A stretch of 28,806 nt of DNA, from the NCBI GenBank assembly GCA_029935375.1, contig JAOZKL010000003.1:1-28806 (forward strand), given 5' to 3'. The stretch is from Patescibacteria group bacterium (GTDB lineage: Bacteria > Patescibacteriota > JACMRA01). The notes beneath the pieces are model-generated. The model made no database searches, had not been told where the DNA came from, and saw only the letters and a program-made list of their open reading frames with translations. Both the position numbers and the translations under genes were made by a program. Positions 1-6,566 of this stretch are shown in pieces; position 1 is the first letter of the stretch, and each line of letters begins with the position of its first letter.

Positions 1-1612
1 ACTGCATTTTTGTACCATCCTTTGATGGTTTCTCTAGCTGAGATGCAATTGTTTTTGGAGAAACTCTATTAACTAGTACGAAATTAACCAAATTTAAGAA
101 TGTGTCTAGTAAATGTCGCAATTCTCCATTAATCTTTGAGCTACGTGCGTTTACAATTTTTGGTCCTTCTCCATCGTATTGGATTGTTACAACAACATCT
201 CCAAATGCATTTGTTTTTACAATTTGTTCTAGTTTTAAGAAATATTTAGCCATACTATTATTATTTTTATACTTTTTTGTGTTACTATTATAGTATACTT
301 TACTTTTTTCGTTTTGTAAAAGGTTTATTTTTTGTTTTAGTTGCTCTATCTCTTTATCCTGTTGTTTGCTAGGTTTCTCTATAATTTTTTCTACTATTTT
401 CTCTACTTCTACCTCTACTTTGACTTCTTTTTCTACTATTTTTATTATTTCCACTGGTTTTTCTACCTCTTTCTCAATTATTTTCTCTACAATCTTTTCT
501 ACAGTCTCTATTCTAACTTCTTGTTTTTGATTGATTTTTTTGAGCAAGTTAAGTACTTCTACTGGTTTGATGTCTTTATCTTCCCAAATTTCTGTTTTTA
601 CTTTTTCATCTTGACCTTCTAGTTTGTATTTGTACTCTTGATCTTCTTCGTCAAAAATAGCTTCTACTATCTGGTATACCTCGCCTTTGTTTTTATGGTC
701 TTCTTTTACTATCTCTACCAATTCGCCAGATTCAAACACTTGTTCAACTTCTTCAGATTGTTCTTGTTGTAATTCAATCTCTTTCACCTCTTCATTTTTT
801 GGAGTGCTAAATGTAACTTTTTCTTCTTTGTTGATACTTTCTTCTAGTTCAATAATTTTGTTTGTATCAATTTCTTCTTTTTGTATTTGCTTTGTTTTTT
901 TGGAAGCTTTTCTATCATTCCATATATCCCATTTTTCATCAGGGGGGAGGATTAGCACGTGGCTATTTCTGCGAGGGATTATTTCATACTTACTGTTTCT
1001 GATCTCTTCAGGATTCATCTGTGATAGCAGTGATAAACTGTCGCGAACTTCTCCTGTCTTTAGATCTACCCATCGTTCAAAAGTTTTTTCTTTAACTGCT
1101 TTGTTTATACTATCCCATTGTTTGCAAGTACCTTTTTCTTCAGCTAGTGCTTCACTAACTCTGTATGAGATGTTGCTAAATAGGTTGCCGATATAATCTA
1201 CTTTTTCTACCTCAGATTTTTTGGACGGTATTACAAAATATTCTTTTATGTCGCCGATGCCTAGTCCAATTTTTCTATATTGTTCTACAATTTCCCTTGC
1301 CTCTTGGCTGAAATTTACCTTGTCTAGTATACTGTCTAAAAACCGCAAAGCATAGGAGATAGTTTCTTGAAATTTATCTTCATCTATTGCGCCGCCTTCG
1401 TCACAGTGACTTATCAAAAATACTTCTCCAAGTGGAGTAGCTGGTTTATTTACTATGTCTTTATCCTCGAATAAGTCAAGAGTATGAGAACTTAGAGAAA
1501 ACAATTCCTCAGTTAAACCTGTTTTGTATCTTTTCTTCCAGTAGTCTTGTAGCTCTGGGGTTTTTTCCGATTGTGATGCTAATTTGAAAAGTCTTAATAA
1601 TTTCTGATTCAT
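1..1612 (-). CDS. Ribonucleotide reductase-like protein lacking the catalytic N-terminal half (partial at window edge)
   Basis: An open frame starts at ATG 1612 and is still open at base 1 (537 codons, no UGA). Residues about 55-160 resemble the C-terminal part of class II (adenosylcobalamin-type) ribonucleotide reductases: a TPLGE stretch (59-63) sits where the family has NPCGE, followed by a helix-rich block and the typical RKIGLG motif (113-118). Residues about 250-440 are a Glu/Lys/Val-rich low-complexity spacer with repeated IVEK units. Residues 455-537 resemble the C-terminal reductase segment with a G-x-I-V...LLDTFLNLVNFVL...VSPKTI pattern. The Cys of NPCGE is replaced by Leu and the barrel that should precede it is absent; a different gene lies upstream. 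It is either a pseudoenzyme or regulatory relative, or half of a split enzyme. The family call is by motif reading only. Confidence 0.55.
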   Translation of the reverse strand, partial: MNQKLLRLFKLASQSEKTPELQDYWKKRYKTGLTEELFSLSSHTLDLFEDKDIVNKPATPLGEVFLISHCDEGGAIDEDKFQETISYALRFLDSILDKVNFSQEAREIVEQYRKIGLGIGDIKEYFVIPSKKSEVEKVDYIGNLFSNISYRVSEALAEEKGTCKQWDSINKAVKEKTFERWVDLKTGEVRDSLSLLSQMNPEEIRNSKYEIIPRRNSHVLILPPDEKWDIWNDRKASKKTKQIQKEEIDTNKIIELEESINKEEKVTFSTPKNEEVKEIELQQEQSEEVEQVFESGELVEIVKEDHKNKGEVYQIVEAIFDEEDQEYKYKLEGQDEKVKTEIWEDKDIKPVEVLNLLKKINQKQEVRIETVEKIVEKIIEKEVEKPVEIIKIVEKEVKVEVEVEKIVEKIIEKPSKQQDKEIEQLKQKINLLQNEKSKVYYNSNTKKYKNNNSMAKYFLKLEQIVKTNAFGDVVVTIQYDGEGPKIVNARSSKINGELRHLLDTFLNLVNFVLVNRVSPKTIASQLEKPSKDGTKMQ

Positions 1613-1668
1613 ATTTTAAAATTTATCCGTGTTTGGCCAATATAATATAACAACTTTTTATCAAAAAA

Positions 1669-1684
1669 TCTCTTTATAAAGAGA
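1669..1684. promoter_or_regulatory. Perfect 16-bp palindrome upstream of the reductase-like gene
   Basis: TCTCTTTATAAAGAGA is a perfect inverted repeat about 57 bases upstream of ATG 1612. On the minus strand it is followed by a T run, so it could be an operator or a short terminator-like hairpin. It does not match the NrdR box as I know it. Confidence 0.35.
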
Positions 1685-1810
1685 AAAACCCCTCAACTCC
1701 TCCATTTATTTCCTCCACTTTCTTTGACCTAGTTATAGCACATAAAAAACCTTTTGGCAAGTCAATTTGAGATTGTTTGTAAAGTTAGTAGTATGAAGTA
1801 TTGTAACTAT

Positions 1811-1830
1811 TTATCCACAGGTTATCCACA
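1811..1830 (+). other. Tandem DnaA boxes
   Basis: Two exact TTATCCACA boxes (1811-1819 and 1822-1830) occur as direct repeats 11 bases apart, in an AT-rich gap between two minus-strand genes. Both match the classical DnaA consensus TTATNCACA. A third, poorer candidate (ttacacaa) lies at about 1834. Two boxes alone do not define an origin. Confidence 0.55.
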
Positions 1831-1840
1831 GGTATTACAC

Positions 1841-1880
1841 AATAAAAACTCTCCACAGTTGTAGTGAAGAGTTGTAGGTT
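1841..1880 (-). terminator. Rho-independent terminator of the 1886-2092 gene
   Basis: Read on the minus strand, AACTCT (1873-1868) pairs with AGAGTT (1853-1848) and runs into TTTTATT. It lies directly after the stop codon at 1886. The plus strand also has a T run past the hairpin, so it may act both ways. Confidence 0.6.
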
Positions 1881-1885
1881 TTTTA

Positions 1886-2092
1886 TTATGCAACTCCTAT
1901 TACTTTTAGAAGCTTTCAGAACATCAGTCCCAAAAAATAGAGTACGACTCCTGCAGAACAGAGGATTAAGATGACAATTGCAAGTTTTATCAAAAAGTTC
2001 TTTCGATCCTCACTGCTTGGGTAATCAGGATTTGGGAAATCATTTGCATCTACTAACTCACCGTCTTTTTTTCTATAATATTTTCTTTCCAT
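1886..2092 (-). CDS. Small single-pass membrane protein with one in-frame UGA
   Basis: A 68-residue protein starting at ATG 2092 and ending in TAA. Read with the standard code it would stop at residue 59; with UGA as Gly it continues GKLLKVIGVA to TAA, followed at once by a terminator. The N-terminal 32 residues are charged (RKYYRKKDGE-like). Residues 33-57 form one strong membrane helix (IKLAIVILILCSAGVVLYFL). A TTGACC-type promoter lies upstream at 2132-2160. I do not recognise a family. The position of the UGA just after the membrane helix and the intact downstream frame support sense reading. Confidence 0.7.
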
Positions 2093-2131
2093 TTTGCAAA
2101 AAAAGGTTAAATAATAAAAGAAACTTTTTAT

Positions 2132-2160
2132 TTAGTAGCAATAAAATTGTGTTTGGTCAA
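2132..2160 (-). promoter_or_regulatory. Putative sigma70-type promoter for the 1886-2092 gene
   Basis: On the minus strand TTGACC (2160-2155), a 17-base spacer and TACTAA (2137-2132) precede ATG 2092 by about 40 bases. The -10 is imperfect. Confidence 0.45.
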
Positions 2161-2203
2161 GAGGCTCTACTTGGATAGTAACCTTGAGCACTCCAATGCA
2201 TTT

Positions 2204-2482
2204 TGTCATGCCCGCGAAGGCGGGTATCCACGCAAAGAAAAAACATTATTTTTCGTAGAGGCGAGCTTGTCTCGTCAATGTTTTTGAAATATTATTTTTC
2301 AACTCATTTATTCCGTTCATTTTACCTTGGTGCAAAACGAACCAAAAGACCAAGAGAGGATAAAACTTGCCTACGTTCAGACAGTTATCCTCTCAGTACT
2401 GCCCAATTTTATATTTACATTTCTTTTAATTACAAAATTGTCCCTCCTGCACTTGGTAGAATCTATTTTTGCTTTTACGAGG
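2204..2482. repeat. Dispersed 0.28-kb repeat with paired helices, copy 1
   Basis: Copy 1 of an element also present at 8703-8980. It begins with a REP-like palindrome (CCCGC-gaag-GCGGG, 2211-2224) and contains two adjacent stems: CTTGGT (2326-2331) with ACCAAG (2349-2354), and AGAGGATAA (2355-2363) with TTATCCTCT (2385-2393). In copy 2 both stems keep pairing although bases differ on both sides. The apparent reading frames through it are broken in copy 2, so it is better read as a structured RNA or a non-coding mobile element than as a gene. Confidence 0.75.
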
Positions 2483-2563
2483 ATAAAAACAGTTATTATT
2501 TGTTTTTAATATCTATTTTTAATTTGTGTAAGTTATTTTAAAATATAATTGGAGTACAACCCA

Positions 2564-2593
2564 TTGACATTTTTTTTAATTTCAGTCTATATT
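2564..2593 (+). promoter_or_regulatory. Promoter of the ABC ATPase gene
   Basis: TTGACA (2564-2569), an 18-base T-rich spacer and TATATT (2588-2593), 12 bases before ATG 2606. This placement decides the start: an in-frame ATG at 2549 would lie upstream of the promoter. Confidence 0.6.
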
Positions 2594-2605
2594 ATATATA
2601 AAAGT

Positions 2606-3562
2606 ATGCCAGAGAAAAAGACGAAGAAAAAGCCAACAGTAAAGGTAAAGTTGTCCAAGCCAAAAACTGCAAATACAAAGAAGGTGGCAAAAAAACCTGT
2701 AAAAAAGATTATAAAAAAAGCCAAGATAAAAACGACTAGATCGGTGAAGAAATCTTCAACTCCAATAAAAACACGCAAAGCAAAAAGCAAAAAGATAATA
2801 AAATTAAAACGTCCAATAATAAAAGTAAAAAATCTTGTAAAAAAGTATGGTGACAAGACAGTTGTTGATGGAGTGTCTTTTGAGGTAAAAGAGGGGGAGG
2901 TTTTTGGTATACTTGGGCCGAATGGTGCAGGCAAAACTACAATAATGGAAATTATAGAAACTCTAATACAAAAGACTTCTGGTGAGGTGAAAGTTGATGG
3001 TTTTGATGTTGATATTTATCCGGAGCAGATAAAAAAATTAATTGGAGTGCAGTTGCAAGAAGGCGGTTTTCTTCCAGATCTTAATCTTACAGATATATTA
3101 AGGTTGTTTACAGATATTTATAATGTGAGGGTTAATATTACAGAGATTTTGGCAAAAGTTGGGCTAGTTGAAAAATCTAAATCATATTATTCTGAACTCT
3201 CTGGTGGGCAAAAACAAAGGTTTTCTGTAGCGTCTACATTGGTTGCAGATCCTGTTATTATGTTTTTGGATGAGCCTACAACAGGTTTGGATCCACAGGC
3301 TAGACACAATCTATGGGATCTTATCTTAGACCTAAAAAAGAAGGGCAAGACAATAGTGCTTACAACACATTATATGGATGAGGCAGAGCAGCTTTGTGAT
3401 AGGATTGCTATAATTGATAATGGTAAGATGCTAGAGATAAATACAGCAGAAGGGTTTATAAACGAGTTGGTATCAAAAGGTTTTGAGCGACCAAAAGCCA
3501 AATTAAAAGCCAATTTGGAAGATGTTTTTTTGGATAAAACTGGTAAAAATCTCAGAAATTAA
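2606..3562 (+). CDS. ABC transporter ATP-binding protein with lysine-rich N-terminal extension
   Basis: A 318-residue ATPase of the DrrA/NatA/CcmA-like type that powers ABC-2 exporters. Residues 71-318 form the nucleotide-binding domain: Walker A GPNGAGKT (104-111), signature LSGGQ (198-202), Walker B MFLDEPTTGLD (219-229) and switch His255 in TTHYMDEAEQ. The first 70 residues are an added tail made almost only of Lys, Thr, Pro, Val and Ala, resembling histone-H1-like or ribosomal tails, and not part of the family. No permease gene follows; the next gene, 11 bases downstream, encodes a PH-domain protein, so the membrane partner must be elsewhere. The tail may bind nucleic acid or membrane phosphates (inference). 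Confidence 0.9.
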   Translation: MPEKKTKKKPTVKVKLSKPKTANTKKVAKKPVKKIIKKAKIKTTRSVKKSSTPIKTRKAKSKKIIKLKRPIIKVKNLVKKYGDKTVVDGVSFEVKEGEVFGILGPNGAGKTTIMEIIETLIQKTSGEVKVDGFDVDIYPEQIKKLIGVQLQEGGFLPDLNLTDILRLFTDIYNVRVNITEILAKVGLVEKSKSYYSELSGGQKQRFSVASTLVADPVIMFLDEPTTGLDPQARHNLWDLILDLKKKGKTIVLTTHYMDEAEQLCDRIAIIDNGKMLEINTAEGFINELVSKGFERPKAKLKANLEDVFLDKTGKNLRN

Positions 3563-3573
3563 TCTATTCATTT

Positions 3574-3948
3574 ATGCCATCTAAATATATACAAAACAAT
3601 TTATTTGATAACGAGGAGGTTATATTTGTAACTAGTTATCATTGGAAAATTTTCATTTCACTTGGTTCTATAATCACTTTGTTTATTAAACCTGCTTACA
3701 AAAAATTTACAACCGAGTTTGTAATTACAGACAGTAGGATAATATCCAAAAAAGATTGGTTATCGCCAGATACTTGGGAGATAGGAACAGATCAGATAGA
3801 AACAATAAATGTAGACAGGAACTTGTTGGGGAGAATGCTTGGTTTTGGCACTGTGACCATAATTGGCAATGGTGGGACCAAAAAAGTCTTTCATGATATT
3901 GCCAAGCCTCTTACTTTTAGGAAGAAGTTTCAGGAGTCAAATTTTTAG
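3574..3948 (+). CDS. Bacterial PH-domain (bPH_2 / YdbS-like) membrane-associated protein
   Basis: A 124-residue protein 11 bases after the ABC ATPase and probably co-transcribed with it. Residues 24-42 (FHWKIFISLG-type, then ITLFIKPAY) form a short membrane-associated segment. Residues 45-120 match the bacterial PH pattern: T-EFVITDSRII, a central WEIGTDQIETINVD strand pair, then the hallmark LLGRMLGFGTVTIIGNGGTKK and a terminal helix FHDIAKPLTFRKKFQ. Such domains usually bind membrane or scaffold envelope complexes. The role next to a lone ATPase is unknown. Confidence 0.8.
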   Translation: MPSKYIQNNLFDNEEVIFVTSYHWKIFISLGSIITLFIKPAYKKFTTEFVITDSRIISKKDWLSPDTWEIGTDQIETINVDRNLLGRMLGFGTVTIIGNGGTKKVFHDIAKPLTFRKKFQESNF

Positions 3949-3976
3949 GTTTTAGACATTTTTTTGTAGTTTTCTT

Positions 3977-4036
3977 TGTCATGCCCGCGAAGGCGGGTAT
4001 CCACGTAAGGAGGGGTTAAAATCTATTTTTGCTTTT
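3977..4036. repeat. REP-like palindrome plus element tail (internally deleted repeat copy)
   Basis: The 29-base head (3977-4005, CCCGC-gaag-GCGGG core) is identical to the head of the elements at 2204 and 8703. It is followed after about 15 bases by the tail ATCTATTTTTGCTTTT that ends copy 1, so this looks like a copy with its centre deleted. Confidence 0.6.
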
Positions 4037-4055
4037 TTCAAATTAGAAATAACAG

Positions 4056-4084
4056 TTGACAAAATTACAAAAACTATCTAATCT
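4056..4084 (+). promoter_or_regulatory. Strong promoter without a following ORF
   Basis: Perfect TTGACA (4056-4061), a 17-base spacer and TAATCT (4079-4084). Start expected near 4091. No coding frame follows in code 11 or code 25 before the terminator at 4252-4287. Confidence 0.6.
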
Positions 4085-4090
4085 GTAAAA

Positions 4091-4287
4091 GTTCTTTTTA
4101 TTTCTTAAAAATTAAGGTTATGTTTAGTAGTTAATTAATTGCAACTTTTTATTTCTTAAGGAATTAAGAAGATGGTTGAATTTTGTTAATTTGTCTGCAA
4201 GGTTTTATCCTTTAACTTTTAAGAAGATGACAATCTATTAAATCATCAACTCCCTCACAATACATATTTGTGGGGGTTATTTTTTTT
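4091..4287 (+). ncRNA. Candidate small non-coding RNA (about 195 nt)
   Basis: The unit is bounded by a promoter (4056-4084) and a clear terminator. All ATGs inside lead to stops within a few codons even when UGA is sense. The interior has several short helices, for example TTCTTAA-ggaa-TTAAGAA near 4152-4169, and repeated TTAAGAAGATG motifs. I cannot match it to 6S RNA, tmRNA or RNase P RNA; the ends are not obviously complementary. Confidence 0.45.
4252..4287 (+). terminator. Rho-independent terminator
   Basis: CCCTCACAA (4252-4260) pairs with TTGTGGGGG (4268-4276, one G-U pair), followed by TTATTTTTTTT. Confidence 0.8.
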
Positions 4288-4441
4288 GCGTGGATACTTG
4301 TCTCTTTGCGGACATGACAAGGCAGGGCTCTGGATCCCGCATCAAGTGCGGGATGACAACAGGGCAGTGCGGGATGACAAGGGGTAAAATGTGGGGCGAC
4401 TCTGTTTGTTTTTCTAATCGTAGAGGCGAGCCTGTCTCGCC
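4288..4441. repeat. Cluster of REP-like GC-rich palindromes
   Basis: This stretch holds several GC-rich palindromic units unlike the AT-rich surroundings: an inverted, diverged version of the 29-base head (4288-4320), CCCGCA-tcaag-TGCGGG (4336-4352), a half copy at 4366-4378, and the GTAGAGGCGAGCCTGTCTCGCC unit (4420-4441), which also recurs inside the elements at about 2254 and 8751. Short frames across it are not convincing genes. From 4442 to 4512 I see nothing else. Confidence 0.6.
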
Positions 4442-4512
4442 ATTGTGCAGGGCGACGAAATGGGTTGTGGGATGATAGTTGGGGGAGTAGAGCAGTCAGT
4501 TATCTTGATAAC

Positions 4513-4543
4513 AAAAAAACACCCTTGCAAATCGCTAAGGGTG
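4513..4543 (-). terminator. Terminator of the 4570-4923 gene
   Basis: On the minus strand CACCCTT (4543-4537) pairs with AAGGGTG (4526-4520) and is followed by GTTTTTTTG. Confidence 0.75.
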
Positions 4544-4569
4544 CTATATATTTATATGTAATTTTGTTA

Positions 4570-4923
4570 TTACATATCCATATTATATTCAATTTTTACC
4601 ATTTCATTTCATAATTTTAACAAGCTAGAGTAGATCTTGTTTATTCTTCTCTCAGTCTTTCAGTTCTCATCAAATGTGGTTCAAAGTAACATTTTAGATC
4701 TTTCTTCTTCAAGCGATTTCATTTCACAGAACGCTTTTGCAATTTTTAATTTTTTTCAAGTGAGTTTTTGTACTCATTTGATATTGCTGTTTTTCAGTCT
4801 GTAGTAGTAATCTTCTGTGGTTTTTTTTCAAAACTCCAAAAGCTCTTTAATCTGTAATATCTCAGTCTGCTTCTCCAGTTTTTCTAAAAACTTTGCGCCA
4901 TTTGTTTGTAGTTTTTGTGTCAT
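4570..4923 (-). CDS. UGA-rich coiled-coil protein (code 25)
   Basis: A 117-residue frame from ATG 4923 to TAA, with six in-frame UGA codons at residues 32, 50, 56, 81, 88 and 105. UGA therefore supplies six of its seven glycines. Between them the sequence is a coherent charged helix-rich protein (KFLEKLEKQTEILQIKELLEF; AKAFCEMKSLEEERSKMLL), likely a soluble coiled coil. It has its own terminator (4513-4543) and is divergent from the DUF1508 gene. No family recognised. A standard-code annotation would miss it entirely. The alternative reading of UGA as Trp would give an unlikely 5 percent Trp. Confidence 0.75.
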
Positions 4924-5002
4924 TTGTTTTTGTAAATGATAAAAATGATAAATTACCGATTTTTTGAATCAGTACAAAACTCTTTAGCATAATTTTAATT
5001 CT

Positions 5003-5031
5003 TTGACAAGTTTACAAAAAAATCATATAAT
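5003..5031 (+). promoter_or_regulatory. Consensus promoter giving a probable leaderless mRNA
   Basis: Exact TTGACA (5003-5008), 17-base spacer, exact TATAAT (5026-5031). The ATG at 5038 begins 6 bases after the -10, about where transcription should start, so no ribosome-binding site is possible. Confidence 0.8.
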
Positions 5032-5037
5032 ATTAAT

Positions 5038-5277
5038 ATGATTAAAGATAAATGGGAGTTTTATAAAGATAAAAAGGGAGAGTGGAGATGGCGACGTACT
5101 GCTTCTAACGGTAAGATGGTTGGAACATCTAGTGAAGGGTACAAAAATAGGAAAGATTGTTACAAAAATGCGATCAGAAATGGATATTCTACAATAGATG
5201 TTATGAAGCCTTTTAGTATTGTATTTTTGTTGATACTAACTACGGCAACGGTTTTGATGTGGGTGCTTCTTAGCTAA
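5038..5277 (+). CDS. DUF1508 (YegP-like) domain protein with C-terminal membrane helix
   Basis: A 79-residue protein. Residues 5-50 match the DUF1508/YegP repeat: FYKDKKGEWRWRRTASNG, then G-TSSEGYKNRKDCYKNAIRNG. Most family members are soluble tandem repeats; this one has a single repeat and a C-terminal membrane helix (residues 58-79, FSIVFLLILTTATVLMWVLLS). The function of the domain is not established. The start is fixed by the consensus promoter ending 6 bases before. The 3' end overlaps the convergent TVP38-like gene by 8 bases. Confidence 0.8.
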   Translation: MIKDKWEFYKDKKGEWRWRRTASNGKMVGTSSEGYKNRKDCYKNAIRNGYSTIDVMKPFSIVFLLILTTATVLMWVLLS

Positions 5278-5857
5278 ATATTTTGTCCATTAGAGAGCTT
5301 CCAAGGTAGATATATAGTATCATACCAAGGATTGTTTCTGTTATTAACATCAAGAAAAACCACTTATATTTTATTTTTGTTAGTCCTACAGCGTAGCTAC
5401 CTATGTCTGATGCTACTAACATCAATCCCAGTACGGCAATTTTGCTTGATTTGCTCATTTCATCTTTTAAGTTCTCTAATTTTTTACTATCCTTTTTGCC
5501 TCTAATTTTTGCAATAATCTTATGTCCAAATTTTCTAGCTAGATAAAAGTTAAGGGAGCACCCTAATAGAGTTGCAATGGTAGAGTATATAAATCCCATC
5601 TCTTTGCCAAATACGACTCCGGATATTACAAACATACTTCCGCCTGTTAGGGGCGCAAAGGTCATCATCAAAATAGTTGCGAGTATAAACACAACTGGAG
5701 AAAACACGCCTGCAGACTCTACAAAGTTTTGCACTTTGTCAAAGCCTATTTTGTTCAGTATAGAGCCAAAAATTGTGATAATTGCAACAAATACAAAAAC
5801 ACCTATTAAGACTTCTCTAACCTTGTCCTTTCTTTGTTTTGCGTTATTCTTCGTCAT
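5270..5857 (-). CDS. TVP38/TMEM64 (DedA superfamily, VTT domain) membrane protein
   Basis: A 195-residue multi-spanning inner-membrane protein. A helix at 17-36 is followed by the VTT core: FAPLTGGSMFVISGVVFG (67-84), then ATLLGCSLNFYLARKFG (94-110), a charged loop (KIRGKKDSKKLENLKDE) and two more helices, including the G-L-TKIKYKWFFL segment. This G-rich re-entrant pattern is typical of the DedA/TVP38 family, whose members include lipid carrier flippases and scramblases. The substrate cannot be told from sequence. Start ATG at 5857; no clear ribosome-binding site. Confidence 0.8.
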   Translation of the reverse strand: MTKNNAKQRKDKVREVLIGVFVFVAIITIFGSILNKIGFDKVQNFVESAGVFSPVVFILATILMMTFAPLTGGSMFVISGVVFGKEMGFIYSTIATLLGCSLNFYLARKFGHKIIAKIRGKKDSKKLENLKDEMSKSSKIAVLGLMLVASDIGSYAVGLTKIKYKWFFLMLITETILGMILYIYLGSSLMDKIFS

Positions 5858-5912
5858 CTTGTGATGAAGTTTATATCAAAAAAACTTTTTAGGCAATAGT
5901 TGATAAAAGGTT

Positions 5913-5981
5913 ATTTGACAATAACTATTTAGTGTGCAACTACTTTTTTATTGCTTTTTTTTATTTTTTTAATAATATAAA
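5913..5981 (+). promoter_or_regulatory. Duplicated leader of the first small UGA gene
   Basis: About 70 bases from TTGACA (5915-5920) to the ATG are roughly 90 percent identical to 6243-6310 upstream of the second small gene. Shared parts include TTGACAATAACT, AACTACTT, TTTATTGCTTTTT and AATAATATAAAATGG. TTGACA is a good -35, but no good -10 lies 17 bases on; an AT-rich TAATAATATAAA adjoins the ATG. Conservation up to the start suggests a promoter or 5' regulatory leader. Confidence 0.6.
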
Positions 5982-6131
5982 ATGGCCGTAAGAGAGTTTG
6001 TTGAATACAACAAAGATGATGGTGAGAAGACTACTGTCGCTGATAAGATCAAAGCTGTTATGGCAGAATTGTTGGCAGCTATAAGGTGACTTGCTTGATC
6101 TCTCGATGATCCTGACGATTGAAAAAAGTAA
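5982..6131 (+). CDS. Tiny acidic protein with three UGA codons (code 25)
   Basis: A 49-residue frame from ATG to TAA. UGA at residues 36, 39 and 47 gives AAIRGLAGSLDDPDDGKK at the C-terminus. Residues 18-35 could form an amphipathic helix (TVADKIKAVMAELLAAIR). It is followed within 3 bases by a rho-independent terminator, which fixes the gene end, and preceded by a leader shared with the next gene. No family recognised. Its size, shared leader and own terminator suggest a small regulated peptide. Confidence 0.65.
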
Positions 6132-6133
6132 CT

Positions 6134-6170
6134 AAAGACTCTTATTTAACGATAGGGGTCTTTTATTTTT
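6134..6170 (+). terminator. Terminator after the first small UGA gene
   Basis: AAAGACTCTT (6134-6143) pairs with AGGGGTCTTT (6154-6163, two G-U pairs), followed by TTATTTTT. Confidence 0.7.
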
Positions 6171-6242
6171 ATCGTTTTTGCTTTTAGTAAAATGTAGACA
6201 CATAACCCCCTAATCATACTAATTATTTGTATATTTTTAGTT

Positions 6243-6310
6243 GTTTGACAATAACTGTTTAGTGTATAACTACTTCTTTATTGCTTTTTATTTTTTTTAA
6301 ATAATATAAA
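6243..6310 (+). promoter_or_regulatory. Duplicated leader of the second small UGA gene
   Basis: The second copy of the leader at 5913-5981, TTGACA at 6245-6250, again ending in AATAATATAAAATGG. The coding sequences that follow differ much more than the leaders do. Confidence 0.6.
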
Positions 6311-6508
6311 ATGGCTTTTGAGGGAGATAAAGACTGAGGGGGTAGTATTGACATCAACGAGGTTGTCAACAATCTTACAGATATTAGCACCAGATCCTGA
6401 TTGTGAGAAAAAATTGTAGATGGAATACTCTCAATTTTTACAAGCAAGACGAAGGAAATATCTGATAGAATGGACAAGAATATGGCAGAGCTTGATGATG
6501 ATTCTTAG
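6311..6508 (+). CDS. Small acidic protein with three UGA codons (code 25)
   Basis: A 65-residue frame from ATG to TAG, with UGA at residues 9, 30 and 32 (KDGGGSIDINEVV; TRSGLGEKIVDG). Residues 33-62 look helical and amphipathic (EKIVDGILSIFTSKTKEISD). The N-terminal Met-Ala and leader match the 5982 gene, but the rest shows only general similarity, so they may be diverged duplicates or share just a regulatory cassette. A terminator follows at 6535. Function unknown. Confidence 0.65.
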
Positions 6509-6534
6509 ATTCACTTCATTACAAAATTTATAAG

Positions 6535-6566
6535 AGCCTTTGTTGTAATAGCAAGGGTTTTTTATT
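6535..6566 (+). terminator. Terminator between the small gene and infB, possibly bidirectional
   Basis: AGCCTTTG (6535-6542) pairs with CAAGGGTT (6552-6559, with G-U pairs), followed by TTTTTATTTTA. It sits at the tail-to-tail junction with infB. Confidence 0.65.

Noticed and set aside
2203..2541. Plus-strand reading frames within the 0.28-kb repeat
   Set aside because: They are not preserved in copy 2, whereas base-paired stems are.
2549..2605. Earlier in-frame ATG (2549) for the ABC ATPase
   Set aside because: The TTGACA promoter at 2564 lies downstream of it; ATG 2606 fits.
2587..2934. Minus-strand frame opposite the lysine-rich tail of the ABC ATPase
   Set aside because: A Phe-rich shadow of the Lys codons on the other strand.
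4290..4475. 61-codon frame across the palindrome cluster
   Set aside because: It consists of REP-like repeats and has no protein-like character.
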